DNA of 8,720 nt. It comes from Acidobacteriaceae bacterium (GTDB taxonomy: Bacteria > Acidobacteriota > Terriglobia > Bryobacterales > Bryobacteraceae). The translations under genes and the position numbers were made by a program. The notes under the pieces are model-generated. The model worked only from the letters and a program-made list of their open reading frames with translations. It made no database searches and was not told the origin of the DNA. The stretch lies in the NCBI GenBank assembly GCA_019244945.1, contig JAFASD010000522.1, positions 1 to 8,720 on the forward strand. The letters are read 5' to 3'. Shown piece by piece: positions 1-6,552 of this stretch (its first letter is position 1; each line of letters begins with the position of its first letter).

Positions 1-1
1 C

Positions 2-1342
2 AGCGAAACGGATCCAAACCTGGTTCTCAAAGATCCGGAAATTATCGCCGTGTTGCTCAAAGCGGTTAAGGAAGCTGTCCGAGATCACGTCGGAAATCCA
101 CTTGCCCGCACCGAAACACGCTTTGATCCGAACGATTCACGGAATGCCTCAATCTCTCCCGAAGGACTCGCCTTCACCCCGTTAGCCGTCTCCCAAGGCA
201 AACGGAATGGACCTCGCGAATACCTCCGCTCGGTTCAGCAACAATATCCCAATAATCTCTCGATTCAGATGGGAGCGCTCGCAACGCGCGTGTTGTTTGA
301 AGACCATCGCGCCATCGGAGTCGAGTTCCTCGAGGGGCGCCATCTTTATAAGGCAGATCCGAACGCAAATGGCAGCACTCCTGCGCCGAAACGCCAGGTG
401 CGGGCCGCTCGTGAAGTGATTCTCTCCGGCGGCGCCTTCAACAGCCCTCAACTTTTAATGCTCTCCGGCATTGGGGCGCGAAGCGACCTCGAGCGCCTCG
501 GAATCCCTGTAGTCGCAGATCTGCCCGGGGTCGGCAAGAATTTGCAGGACCGTTATGAGATCGGCGTCGTATCCGAATTCGCTCGTCCATTCAGTCTCCT
601 TCAGGGCGCCACCTTTGCGCCGCCCCAAGCTTCAGGTTCTCCTGACCCGTATTTCGAAGAATGGCAAAAGGGCGCCGGGATCTATGGCTCTAATGGCGCG
701 CTTCTTGGAATCGTGAAGCGATCCACGCCTGCAAAGGTCGATCCTGATCTGTATATCTTCGCTCTGCCTGGTTTCTTCAAAGGCTATTTCCCTGGATATT
801 CCGCGCAGCTCGAGCGCTATCACAACCGGTTTACCTGGGCAGTCTTGAAAGCGCACACAAACAATACCGCCGGCCGCGTGACGCTGCGATCCAATGATCC
901 AACCGAAACGCCTCGCATCGAGTTTCACTATTTCAACGAAGGAAACGATCCCAGCGGAGACGACCTCGAAGCTGTCGTTAACGGCGTCGAATTCGTGCGC
1001 GATATGAATCAGCGCCTGCAGTCATTAGGATTGATCAAAAACGAGCTCGTTCCGGGACCCGATTACGACACCCCGGACAAGTTGCGAGAGTTTGTCCGTA
1101 ACGAAGCCTGGGGCCACCACGCGTCCTGCACCAATAAGATTGGCGCAGATGACGATCCCGATGCCGTTCTCGACAGCCGTTTCCGTGTCCGCGGAATTCA
1201 AAATCTGCGCGTTGTGGACGCCTCCGTATTCCCGAAAATACCCGGATACTTTATCGTGACAGCCATATATATGATCAGCGAGAAAGCGGCTGAGGCTATT
1301 GCCGAAGATGCGAGTACGATAGCCGCCGCAATGCACGGATAG
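2..1342 (+). CDS. GMC-family FAD-dependent oxidoreductase, 5'-truncated by the window edge
   Basis: This is the C-terminal 446 residues of a glucose-methanol-choline (GMC) flavoprotein. The frame stays open to the left edge, so the GTG at position 50 is internal and the real start lies outside. The FAD-binding GxGxxG N-terminus is therefore not seen. The second GMC signature (GAFNSPQ...LSGIG, nt 431-475) is intact, followed by LPGVGKNLQD, a flavin-domain landmark. The C-terminal substrate/catalytic domain has the family's histidine motif GHHASCT (His codons at 1115-1120) and the closing block LRVVDASVFPKIPG. Family members oxidise alcohols, sugars or sterols using FAD. The substrate cannot be told here. 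The Asn or His that usually follows in the last motif (as in PSGNTNAPT of choline dehydrogenase) is not recognisable, because the sequence reads IPGYFIVTAIYMI. The stop overlaps the ribosome binding site of the next gene, so the two are probably cotranscribed. The family call is firm; the substrate is open. Confidence 0.93.
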   Translation, partial: SETDPNLVLKDPEIIAVLLKAVKEAVRDHVGNPLARTETRFDPNDSRNASISPEGLAFTPLAVSQGKRNGPREYLRSVQQQYPNNLSIQMGALATRVLFEDHRAIGVEFLEGRHLYKADPNANGSTPAPKRQVRAAREVILSGGAFNSPQLLMLSGIGARSDLERLGIPVVADLPGVGKNLQDRYEIGVVSEFARPFSLLQGATFAPPQASGSPDPYFEEWQKGAGIYGSNGALLGIVKRSTPAKVDPDLYIFALPGFFKGYFPGYSAQLERYHNRFTWAVLKAHTNNTAGRVTLRSNDPTETPRIEFHYFNEGNDPSGDDLEAVVNGVEFVRDMNQRLQSLGLIKNELVPGPDYDTPDKLREFVRNEAWGHHASCTNKIGADDDPDAVLDSRFRVRGIQNLRVVDASVFPKIPGYFIVTAIYMISEKAAEAIAEDASTIAAAMHG

Positions 1343-1347
1343 GAGGG
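1341..1347 (+). promoter_or_regulatory. Strong Shine-Dalgarno overlapping the upstream stop codon
   Basis: AGGAGGG lies 4 nt before the ATG at 1352, and its first two bases are the last two of the TAG stop of the oxidoreductase gene. It fixes the hydrolase start. The arrangement suggests terminating ribosomes re-initiate on the hydrolase gene. Confidence 0.8.
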
Positions 1348-1351
1348 AATC

Positions 1352-2737
1352 ATGTCGCGAAAGCTTGTCTTAATCCATGGATACAGCGATCAGGGCCCGT
1401 CTTTTAACAATTGGGCCGGCGCGCTTCGCGATCGCGGAATAGACGCGCAACAAATCAATATTTGCAACTACATCTCTCTGAATAATGAGATCACGGTTCC
1501 CGACATTGCCGAAGGACTCGGACGCGCCGCTGAAGATTTAGGATGGACGCCCGATCAGGAATTCGATGCGATCGTCCATTCAACCGGAATGCTCGTCATT
1601 CGTGCTTGGCTCTGCAACAATAATCAGCGCCAGAAGTATCTGAAGCATCTCATCGGGCTGGCTCCGGCAACCTGGGGATCGCCTCTCGCCTCGCAGGGCC
1701 GTAGCTGGCTCGGAGCGATCGTGCGCGGTAACAAACAATTCGGCCCGGATTTTTTGAATGCCGGCGACAAAATTCTCGAGGCCTTGGAACTCGGGAGTAA
1801 GTTCACCTGGGATCTCGCCCATCGTGATCTCTTATGCGACGCTCCGGTCTTCACCACCGGTCCCGAGTCTCCTTATGTAGCCATCTTCATAGGTAATCAG
1901 CCTTACACCGGCATCAAGGAGCTGATCGATAAACCCGGAACAGATGGAACGGTGCGCTGGTCCGGCTGCTCCCTCGATACGCGCAAATTTACTGTGGATC
2001 TGCGCAAAGCGGGCGCACCCGAAACGCGCGCTCAGGCTGTGGCTTGGGTCGAAAATCGCCTTTCCGTTCCGATGTTTGCCGTGGAAGGCAAGACGCATTC
2101 TAGTCTCCTGACCGATCCGGATGACGATCTTGCCGGCATACTCGTTAAGTTCCTGAACGTTTCTTCCCAAGATGCATATGATCGATGGCTGAATGACACG
2201 ACTCAGTGGAGCGCTTCAGCACTTAAAAGAATGAAGCAAGATAATAACGGCGCTTTTGACGGGTGGCAACAGTTCGTCATCCACGTTGTAGACGAATACG
2301 GAGAGCCTGTTCCGGATTACGTCGTCGATCTCTTTAAGCAGAATCCGACAGGGTTGGATGACAGCGAGTTGGCCGATGCGGAAATCCAAGACTTCGATAT
2401 GGACGTGCACGCCTACGGACCCGATCAAAGTTTCCGATGCTTTCACGTACGAGTCCCGCTAAACGCTTCCAACGATGGCGTGGGCGAGTTGTGGTTGCGG
2501 CTCGCCGCCTCCTCTGGTAGCAAGTTGATCGCGTATCAGGGATACACGCCCGGCTCTGAAACCATCTCGGAAGAAGCGCCTGTGGTTCTGGATATCTCAC
2601 ACCTCGGAAGCGGAGAGGACAGCCTGTTCCGCCCGTTCACCACAACGCTGGTCGAAATCAAGCTCAACCGCGAACCCCTGCCGTTCCATGGACAGACCCA
2701 GTTGATGAAAATGGGCCTGTACAATCCCGACCTTTGA
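1352..2737 (+). CDS. Alpha/beta-hydrolase (esterase/lipase-like) with an additional C-terminal domain
   Basis: This is a 461-residue protein probably acting as a serine esterase, lipase or acyltransferase on an unknown substrate. The N-terminus has the first beta strand and oxyanion turn (KLVLIHGYSD, His9-Gly10). The nucleophile elbow is AIVHSTGM with Ser77; it keeps S-x-G, but the first Gly of G-x-S-x-G is Val75. Likely acid and base are Asp198 in GTDGTV and His249 in GKTHSS, giving an ordered Ser-Asp-His triad as in lipases of the LCAT/PGAP1-like branch. Residues about 300-461 lie beyond the usual hydrolase core. They open with a strand-rich stretch (FVIHVVDEYGEPVPDYVVDL) resembling an immunoglobulin-like or carboxypeptidase-regulatory-like beta sandwich. 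There is no signal peptide or membrane segment, so it is probably cytoplasmic. Coupling to the GMC gene suggests the two work on one pathway. The fold assignment is good; the specificity is unknown. Confidence 0.8.
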   Translation: MSRKLVLIHGYSDQGPSFNNWAGALRDRGIDAQQINICNYISLNNEITVPDIAEGLGRAAEDLGWTPDQEFDAIVHSTGMLVIRAWLCNNNQRQKYLKHLIGLAPATWGSPLASQGRSWLGAIVRGNKQFGPDFLNAGDKILEALELGSKFTWDLAHRDLLCDAPVFTTGPESPYVAIFIGNQPYTGIKELIDKPGTDGTVRWSGCSLDTRKFTVDLRKAGAPETRAQAVAWVENRLSVPMFAVEGKTHSSLLTDPDDDLAGILVKFLNVSSQDAYDRWLNDTTQWSASALKRMKQDNNGAFDGWQQFVIHVVDEYGEPVPDYVVDLFKQNPTGLDDSELADAEIQDFDMDVHAYGPDQSFRCFHVRVPLNASNDGVGELWLRLAASSGSKLIAYQGYTPGSETISEEAPVVLDISHLGSGEDSLFRPFTTTLVEIKLNREPLPFHGQTQLMKMGLYNPDL

Positions 2738-2767
2738 TCGCTCCACATGTCAAGGATTAACGCCAGC

Positions 2768-2773
2768 TAGAAT
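2768..2773 (+). promoter_or_regulatory. Candidate -10 element for a leaderless aminotransferase transcript
   Basis: TAGAAT matches the -10 consensus TATAAT at five of six bases and ends 6 nt before the ATG at 2780. That would put transcription start on or next to the start codon. No purine-rich Shine-Dalgarno precedes this ATG, which fits a leaderless message. No convincing -35 sits at the standard distance; a TTGATC at 2734-2739 is too far upstream. The gene could also be read through from the hydrolase, 42 bp away. Confidence 0.35.
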
Positions 2774-2779
2774 CCGAAC

Positions 2780-3955
2780 ATGGGAGTTACTTCAGGCCGC
2801 CGGTTCCAGAGCGCGCGCGTAGCTGAGTTTAAGGAATCGGTCATCCGCGAGATGACTCGCCTCGCCATTCAATATAACGCAGTGAATCTCGCCCAGGGAT
2901 TCCCCGATTTCTCAGCGCCCGCTGAGGTCAAAACTGCTGCTCAAAGGGCCATCGCGGAAGACATTAATCAGTACTCCATTACCTGGGGCGCCAAGTCTTT
3001 CCGCGATGCCATCTGCAATTACTATCGGCGCTTTTATCGCCTCGAAATAGATCCTGAGCGTGAAGTAACAGTCTGCTGCGGCGCAACGGAAGGCATGATC
3101 GCAAGCCTGCTCGCGCTGCTCAATCCGGGCGATGAGGTCGTTCTATTTGAGCCGTTCTATGAGAACTATTGGCCCGATTCGCAGCTGAGCGGCGCCATCT
3201 GCCGTCACGTGAGTTTGCGGCCGCCTGACTGGACCTTCGACCCCGACGAGCTTCGCTCGGCATTTACGGAACAAACTCGAGCCGTCATCCTCAATTCACC
3301 AAACAATCCGACCGGGCGCGTTTTCTCCATCGCGGAGCTAACCTCGCTTGCGCGGCTTTGTGAAGAACACGATTGCCTGCTCCTTACCGACGAGATTTAC
3401 GAGCACATCATCTTCGATGGCCAGCGCCACATTCCGCCGATCACCCTCAAACACATGCGCGACCATTGCGTTCTGGTGAACAGCCTTAGTAAAACCTACT
3501 CGGTTACAGGCTGGCGCGTAGGTTGGGTAATCGCGCCGCCGGAGCTGACGGCCTCCATTCGCAAAGTTCATGATTTCTTGACGGTGGGCGCCGCTGCCCC
3601 TCTTCAGCACGCCGGTGTTACAGCTCTGAACCTGCCCGCCACTTACTATTCAGAGCTGGCTCGCAGTTACGAGATCAAACGAGACTTACTGATCGGCATT
3701 CTCGAAAAAGCCGGATTGCGATGTTACACGCCCAAAGGCGCATACTACGTCATGTGCGATATCTCGCGCTTCGGCTTTGCCGATGACGTATCTTTCTGCC
3801 GATATCTGGTCGAAGACATCGGAGTTGCTGCTGTTCCAGGCTCCAGCTTTTTCTCCGATCCCGCGAACGGCTCCCATCTGATCCGCTTCTGCTTCGCGAA
3901 GAAGCCCGAGACGCTCGAAGCAGCGGCTGAGCGGCTCGCGCGGCTTCAGCCCTGA
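2780..3955 (+). CDS. Pyridoxal-phosphate aminotransferase, class I/II (kynurenine/glutamine transaminase-like)
   Basis: This is a complete 391-residue fold-type I aminotransferase, the usual family length. It moves an amino group from an amino acid to a 2-oxo acid in the cytoplasm. All key positions are visible: the Schiff-base lysine Lys238 in NSLSKTYSVTGWRVGW, with phosphate-binding Arg246 eight residues on; Asn176 in SPNNPTG; Asp204 and Tyr207 in LTDEIYEH, which hold the pyridine ring and O3'; and Arg369 in IRFCFA, which binds the substrate carboxylate. The N-terminal AVNLAQGFPDF block is characteristic of the kynurenine-oxoglutarate/glutamine transaminase and methionine aminotransferase group rather than classical AspC. 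The ATG leaves about 35 residues before that block, normal for the family, although no Shine-Dalgarno precedes it. The 3' end overlaps the convergent minus-strand gene by 10 bp. Enzyme class is certain; the preferred amino acid is not. Confidence 0.93.
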   Translation: MGVTSGRRFQSARVAEFKESVIREMTRLAIQYNAVNLAQGFPDFSAPAEVKTAAQRAIAEDINQYSITWGAKSFRDAICNYYRRFYRLEIDPEREVTVCCGATEGMIASLLALLNPGDEVVLFEPFYENYWPDSQLSGAICRHVSLRPPDWTFDPDELRSAFTEQTRAVILNSPNNPTGRVFSIAELTSLARLCEEHDCLLLTDEIYEHIIFDGQRHIPPITLKHMRDHCVLVNSLSKTYSVTGWRVGWVIAPPELTASIRKVHDFLTVGAAAPLQHAGVTALNLPATYYSELARSYEIKRDLLIGILEKAGLRCYTPKGAYYVMCDISRFGFADDVSFCRYLVEDIGVAAVPGSSFFSDPANGSHLIRFCFAKKPETLEAAAERLARLQP

Positions 3956-6108
3956 GCATGCGACAGTGCTTGCGGATTCGTCTTATCCAGGTATGTCTTT
4001 CCATCCCAGGCGGCCTGAAAGGTTAGTTTCTCGCTGAATCCCGATAACGCACACATCACCGAAATAGGCCACCCGACTTCGAAAGCCGCATGACTGTTGC
4101 GAGTCACCGCCGCCAGCGCACTTGCGAGCGCCGCTCGCTTTTTCATGAAATTGGAATCGGTCGTAGGATCGGCAGCCGTGGTCTGATCCACAGCCTGAAG
4201 CGCATCCTTCAGCAAGGGTGCGACTTTTGAAACCGCCTCCGCCCAAAATGTAACGTCGTACCAATCGCTATAAGATGCCGGCGAGTCGTGGGGGAACTGC
4301 TGCTTATCCATCTGTGCCCAGGCATTCGGGTCGTTCAAGATGCGCCAGCGCCTATCATCCGCGGGATCGGTCCGGTCTAGAAGCGATGACAATGTGTTCC
4401 GCCCAACCTGCTTTAGCTCCTCCAGCTTGCGCGGACTTCGGGCAGCGACATCGGAGAAAAACAGCCGCTGCGCCGCGTCGGCTTCAAAGATAGCCTGAGC
4501 CGCAATGCGTACGTGTCTCGGCGCGGCATTCGTGGCAATAAGTTTCTGCCATTCCTCCGGACTGATTACTCTGAGAGCGATCCCAACCAGGAGATCCTTA
4601 TGTAAAGACTTAGCGTCAAGTTTACTTTTATAAAGAAGGAAGCTCTGCGTCACCTTGATAGTTGCGCCAAGTTTACCCGTCCCGTTCATCGCCGCATACG
4701 TCATAGTCGCCAGAGTCGCTTCGCTAATCGCCGCGCGCAAGCGGTTTGCGTCTGCGACATAGGGCGTCGAAGCGACCGAGATGCGGCTGGCCGTCTCTTT
4801 ATCGCAGACAGTTATGCTACCGTCTTCGGGACTGTGCACGACGGTGCAAGCTTGAACAAAATCTGCGACCGACTCGTAGTTATAGATTCCCAGGAGATTA
4901 ACTGTAATGGAGTGCTTCTGCTCTCTGGAATCTGTCACCACATTTCTGAGTTGCGTAGCATTCGACAATTTCGAGATCGGGGTCCAATCGCCACTCAGCG
5001 CTGCATCGATCGCCGCGTCTGTCTCGCTCTGATTGCCGGCCAGATCCACCCTATACACAACTGCGGATTCATGACGAAAGGCCGCAGAACAAGACAGGTT
5101 CAAAGAGATACTGAGACTCCGGTCGAGGCAGTCGTTCAACGTTTTTTGAATTGCCTTTGCGTCCTGATCTGATAGACCTGCCGCCTTGGGATTGATGCCG
5201 GGCGCGACAGCGCCAAAGAACTCCGAAATCAGGTCGGTACCATCTCCTGAAGCTCCCAGCCCGGCCGCGGCGGTGAAGCTTGCCGACAGCTCTGTCCCTC
5301 TCTTTTTGTAAACGCCGAGTTCCAGCTCTCTTTCGTTCTTGCGATAGGAGCGCACTATGTAATCGCCGGTCACCTCGATTGCGCCGGACACTTTGGCCTC
5401 CAATTGAGGCTGAACGGTGATTGCGTAGTTGAAAGGAAGTTTCGCGGAGGCCAGGCTCAGCTTGTTCGCGGCGAACGGAAAAGAATAAGACCCGGTCAGC
5501 TTGATCTTTCCTGAAATATCGCTCTGCTGGGCGGTTCCCGGCTTTTGATTCCGGATCTCGCGCGCCGAATTGACGGCGGCGAAGTTTGACAGGGTTTTCC
5601 CGACCGCGTCTTTCAAAGTGGGAATCGCGCCGGTTGTTCCGTCAAACAAGGTATGGGAGGTGAACGTTGCGGCCCGCGAGGCTTCAATCCCAACGCCGAA
5701 TCCTGACGCTCCTTCCAGCTTCACGCTTTGATTCAGACCAATATCAAACGTGGTGTCGACCTCGAAGCCGACCCAATACTGGCCTTTACCAATCGGGATC
5801 GATGGAACGCAGGGATCCTCTCCAAACAGAAAACCATCCGATTGTCGAAGCACCGACAGCGCCGCGTTCCCTTCAGCCTTGATGGTGAGCTTACGATTGC
5901 GGCCGGCTGGAATCGAAGGAGATTTGAATTTCGCTCCGAGCGCCGTGGACGTCAATTTCGATTGGTCGAGCGGTTTTGAGAACTCTGAAACAATCTCCGC
6001 GGCCCCTGAGTGCAGGCTCTGCAACTCTGATTGCCCTAGCTGAGTGTCGTCATCAAGTTGAATCTCCGTATGGACACTTGTCGTATCCGTGATATCGATG
6101 TCAATCAT
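3946..6108 (-). CDS. Large uncharacterised protein (720 aa), beta-rich N-terminal part and helical C-terminal part
   Basis: I do not recognise this protein. It starts MIDIDITDT with an acidic, soluble N-terminus, and no signal peptide, lipobox or membrane helix is visible. Residues about 70-250 contain many short strands with alternating hydrophobic and polar residues (for example KIKLTGSYSF, YAITVQPQLEAKVSG and AIEVTGDYIVRSY). More such stretches follow around 272-285, 331-355 and 399-440, giving a picture of a large beta sandwich or barrel-like assembly. From about 505 to 670 the composition changes to helix-forming (EEWQKLIA, RKLEELKQVG, EAVSKVAPLLKDALQAV). Six cysteines are scattered (100, 327, 340, 421, 435, 686) with no metal-binding spacing. 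No catalytic motif stands out. The ATG is the only credible start and lacks a Shine-Dalgarno. The long open frame and protein-like composition make it a real gene. It is the only gene on its strand here, so its neighbours say little about its role. Confidence 0.85.
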   Translation of the reverse strand: MIDIDITDTTSVHTEIQLDDDTQLGQSELQSLHSGAAEIVSEFSKPLDQSKLTSTALGAKFKSPSIPAGRNRKLTIKAEGNAALSVLRQSDGFLFGEDPCVPSIPIGKGQYWVGFEVDTTFDIGLNQSVKLEGASGFGVGIEASRAATFTSHTLFDGTTGAIPTLKDAVGKTLSNFAAVNSAREIRNQKPGTAQQSDISGKIKLTGSYSFPFAANKLSLASAKLPFNYAITVQPQLEAKVSGAIEVTGDYIVRSYRKNERELELGVYKKRGTELSASFTAAAGLGASGDGTDLISEFFGAVAPGINPKAAGLSDQDAKAIQKTLNDCLDRSLSISLNLSCSAAFRHESAVVYRVDLAGNQSETDAAIDAALSGDWTPISKLSNATQLRNVVTDSREQKHSITVNLLGIYNYESVADFVQACTVVHSPEDGSITVCDKETASRISVASTPYVADANRLRAAISEATLATMTYAAMNGTGKLGATIKVTQSFLLYKSKLDAKSLHKDLLVGIALRVISPEEWQKLIATNAAPRHVRIAAQAIFEADAAQRLFFSDVAARSPRKLEELKQVGRNTLSSLLDRTDPADDRRWRILNDPNAWAQMDKQQFPHDSPASYSDWYDVTFWAEAVSKVAPLLKDALQAVDQTTAADPTTDSNFMKKRAALASALAAVTRNSHAAFEVGWPISVMCALSGFSEKLTFQAAWDGKTYLDKTNPQALSHAQG

Positions 6109-6183
6109 GGAAGGTTATCGTCGTGAAGCATACCATGAGCCTGTTCTAAGGGGCTGAGCGCTTCTGCTGTTAAGCTACAAAGC
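6109..6183. other. Divergent intergenic region between the 720-aa gene and the cytochrome operon
   Basis: These 75 bp must hold the start signals of both diverging genes. On the plus strand a TAAGCT lies close to the GTG start. On the minus strand TATGCT (plus-strand 6127-6132) is a possible -10 for the large gene, without a clear -35. A weak 4-bp inverted repeat (AGCC/GGCT around 6139-6155) is too short to call an operator. Confidence 0.4.
6171..6176 (+). promoter_or_regulatory. Candidate -10 element for the cytochrome operon
   Basis: TAAGCT fits the minimal -10 pattern TAnnnT and ends 7 nt before the GTG at 6184. As with the aminotransferase, no Shine-Dalgarno lies in between, so the message may be leaderless. 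No good -35 was found at 16-18 bp upstream, so this is a weak call. Confidence 0.25.
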
Positions 6184-6552
6184 GTGCGGAGCGCGGCGGT
6201 TTTCGTGTTTGTCGTCGCGTTTCTCTCCTCCGCATGTAACCGAAGTGAAAATCAGGCTGAAGCGGCAACAGGGGGGAATGCGAAAGTCGGACGTCACCTG
6301 ATCTATTCCTATGGCTGCGGCTCTTGCCACGCGATTCCCGGAGTGGCTGAGGCGAAGGGGACTCTCGGGCCACCGCTTCAGGGCTTCGCCTACCGAACGT
6401 ACATTGCGGGCTCCTTACAGAACACACCCGAAAACCTGTTCCGCTGGATTACAAAGCCGCAGGAAGTGGTTGCCGGAAGCGCGATGCCCGACCTTGGGGT
6501 CAGTGACCGACAGGCTCGCGATATCGCTGCGTATCTCTACACGCTGCAATGA
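6184..6552 (+). CDS. Monoheme c-type cytochrome, probable lipoprotein
   Basis: This is a 122-residue class I cytochrome c, an electron carrier on the periplasmic side of the membrane. It begins with a short positive-hydrophobic export signal (MRSAAVFVFVVAFL) ending in LSSAC. Cys18 may be the lipidated residue, although the lipobox is imperfect (Ser instead of Leu at -3). A flexible linker follows. The heme motif is C45-G-S-C-H49, preceded by YSYG, and Met101 in SAMPDLG is the likely sixth ligand. The domain ends with the usual C-terminal helix DIAAYLYTL. The GTG start is chosen because an in-frame TGA lies upstream at 6136 and no ATG exists between. Its TGA overlaps the ATG of the next gene (ATGA), so the two are translationally coupled. 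It is closely similar to the second heme domain of that neighbour. Confidence 0.88.
   Translation: MRSAAVFVFVVAFLSSACNRSENQAEAATGGNAKVGRHLIYSYGCGSCHAIPGVAEAKGTLGPPLQGFAYRTYIAGSLQNTPENLFRWITKPQEVVAGSAMPDLGVSDRQARDIAAYLYTLQ

Noticed and set aside
1..14. The 14-base string cagcgaaacggatc at the left edge recurs exactly at 6995-7008.
   Set aside because: Both copies lie inside genes and read Ser-Glu-Thr-Asp in frame. Flanks do not match, so it is a chance coincidence rather than a mobile or recombination repeat.
50..52. GTG as the start codon of the GMC oxidoreductase.
   Set aside because: The frame is open to base 2 without a stop and the N-terminal FAD-binding domain is missing, so this codon is internal to a gene cut by the window.
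3925..3951. Inverted repeat as an intrinsic terminator between the convergent genes.
   Set aside because: The loop is 15 nt and there is no T-tract on either side, so it does not meet the pattern of an intrinsic terminator. It is kept only as an observation.
4834..5172. A 112-codon plus-strand open frame inside the large minus-strand gene.
   Set aside because: Its translation has no recognisable domain or start signal and it is fully covered by the better-supported 720-residue frame.
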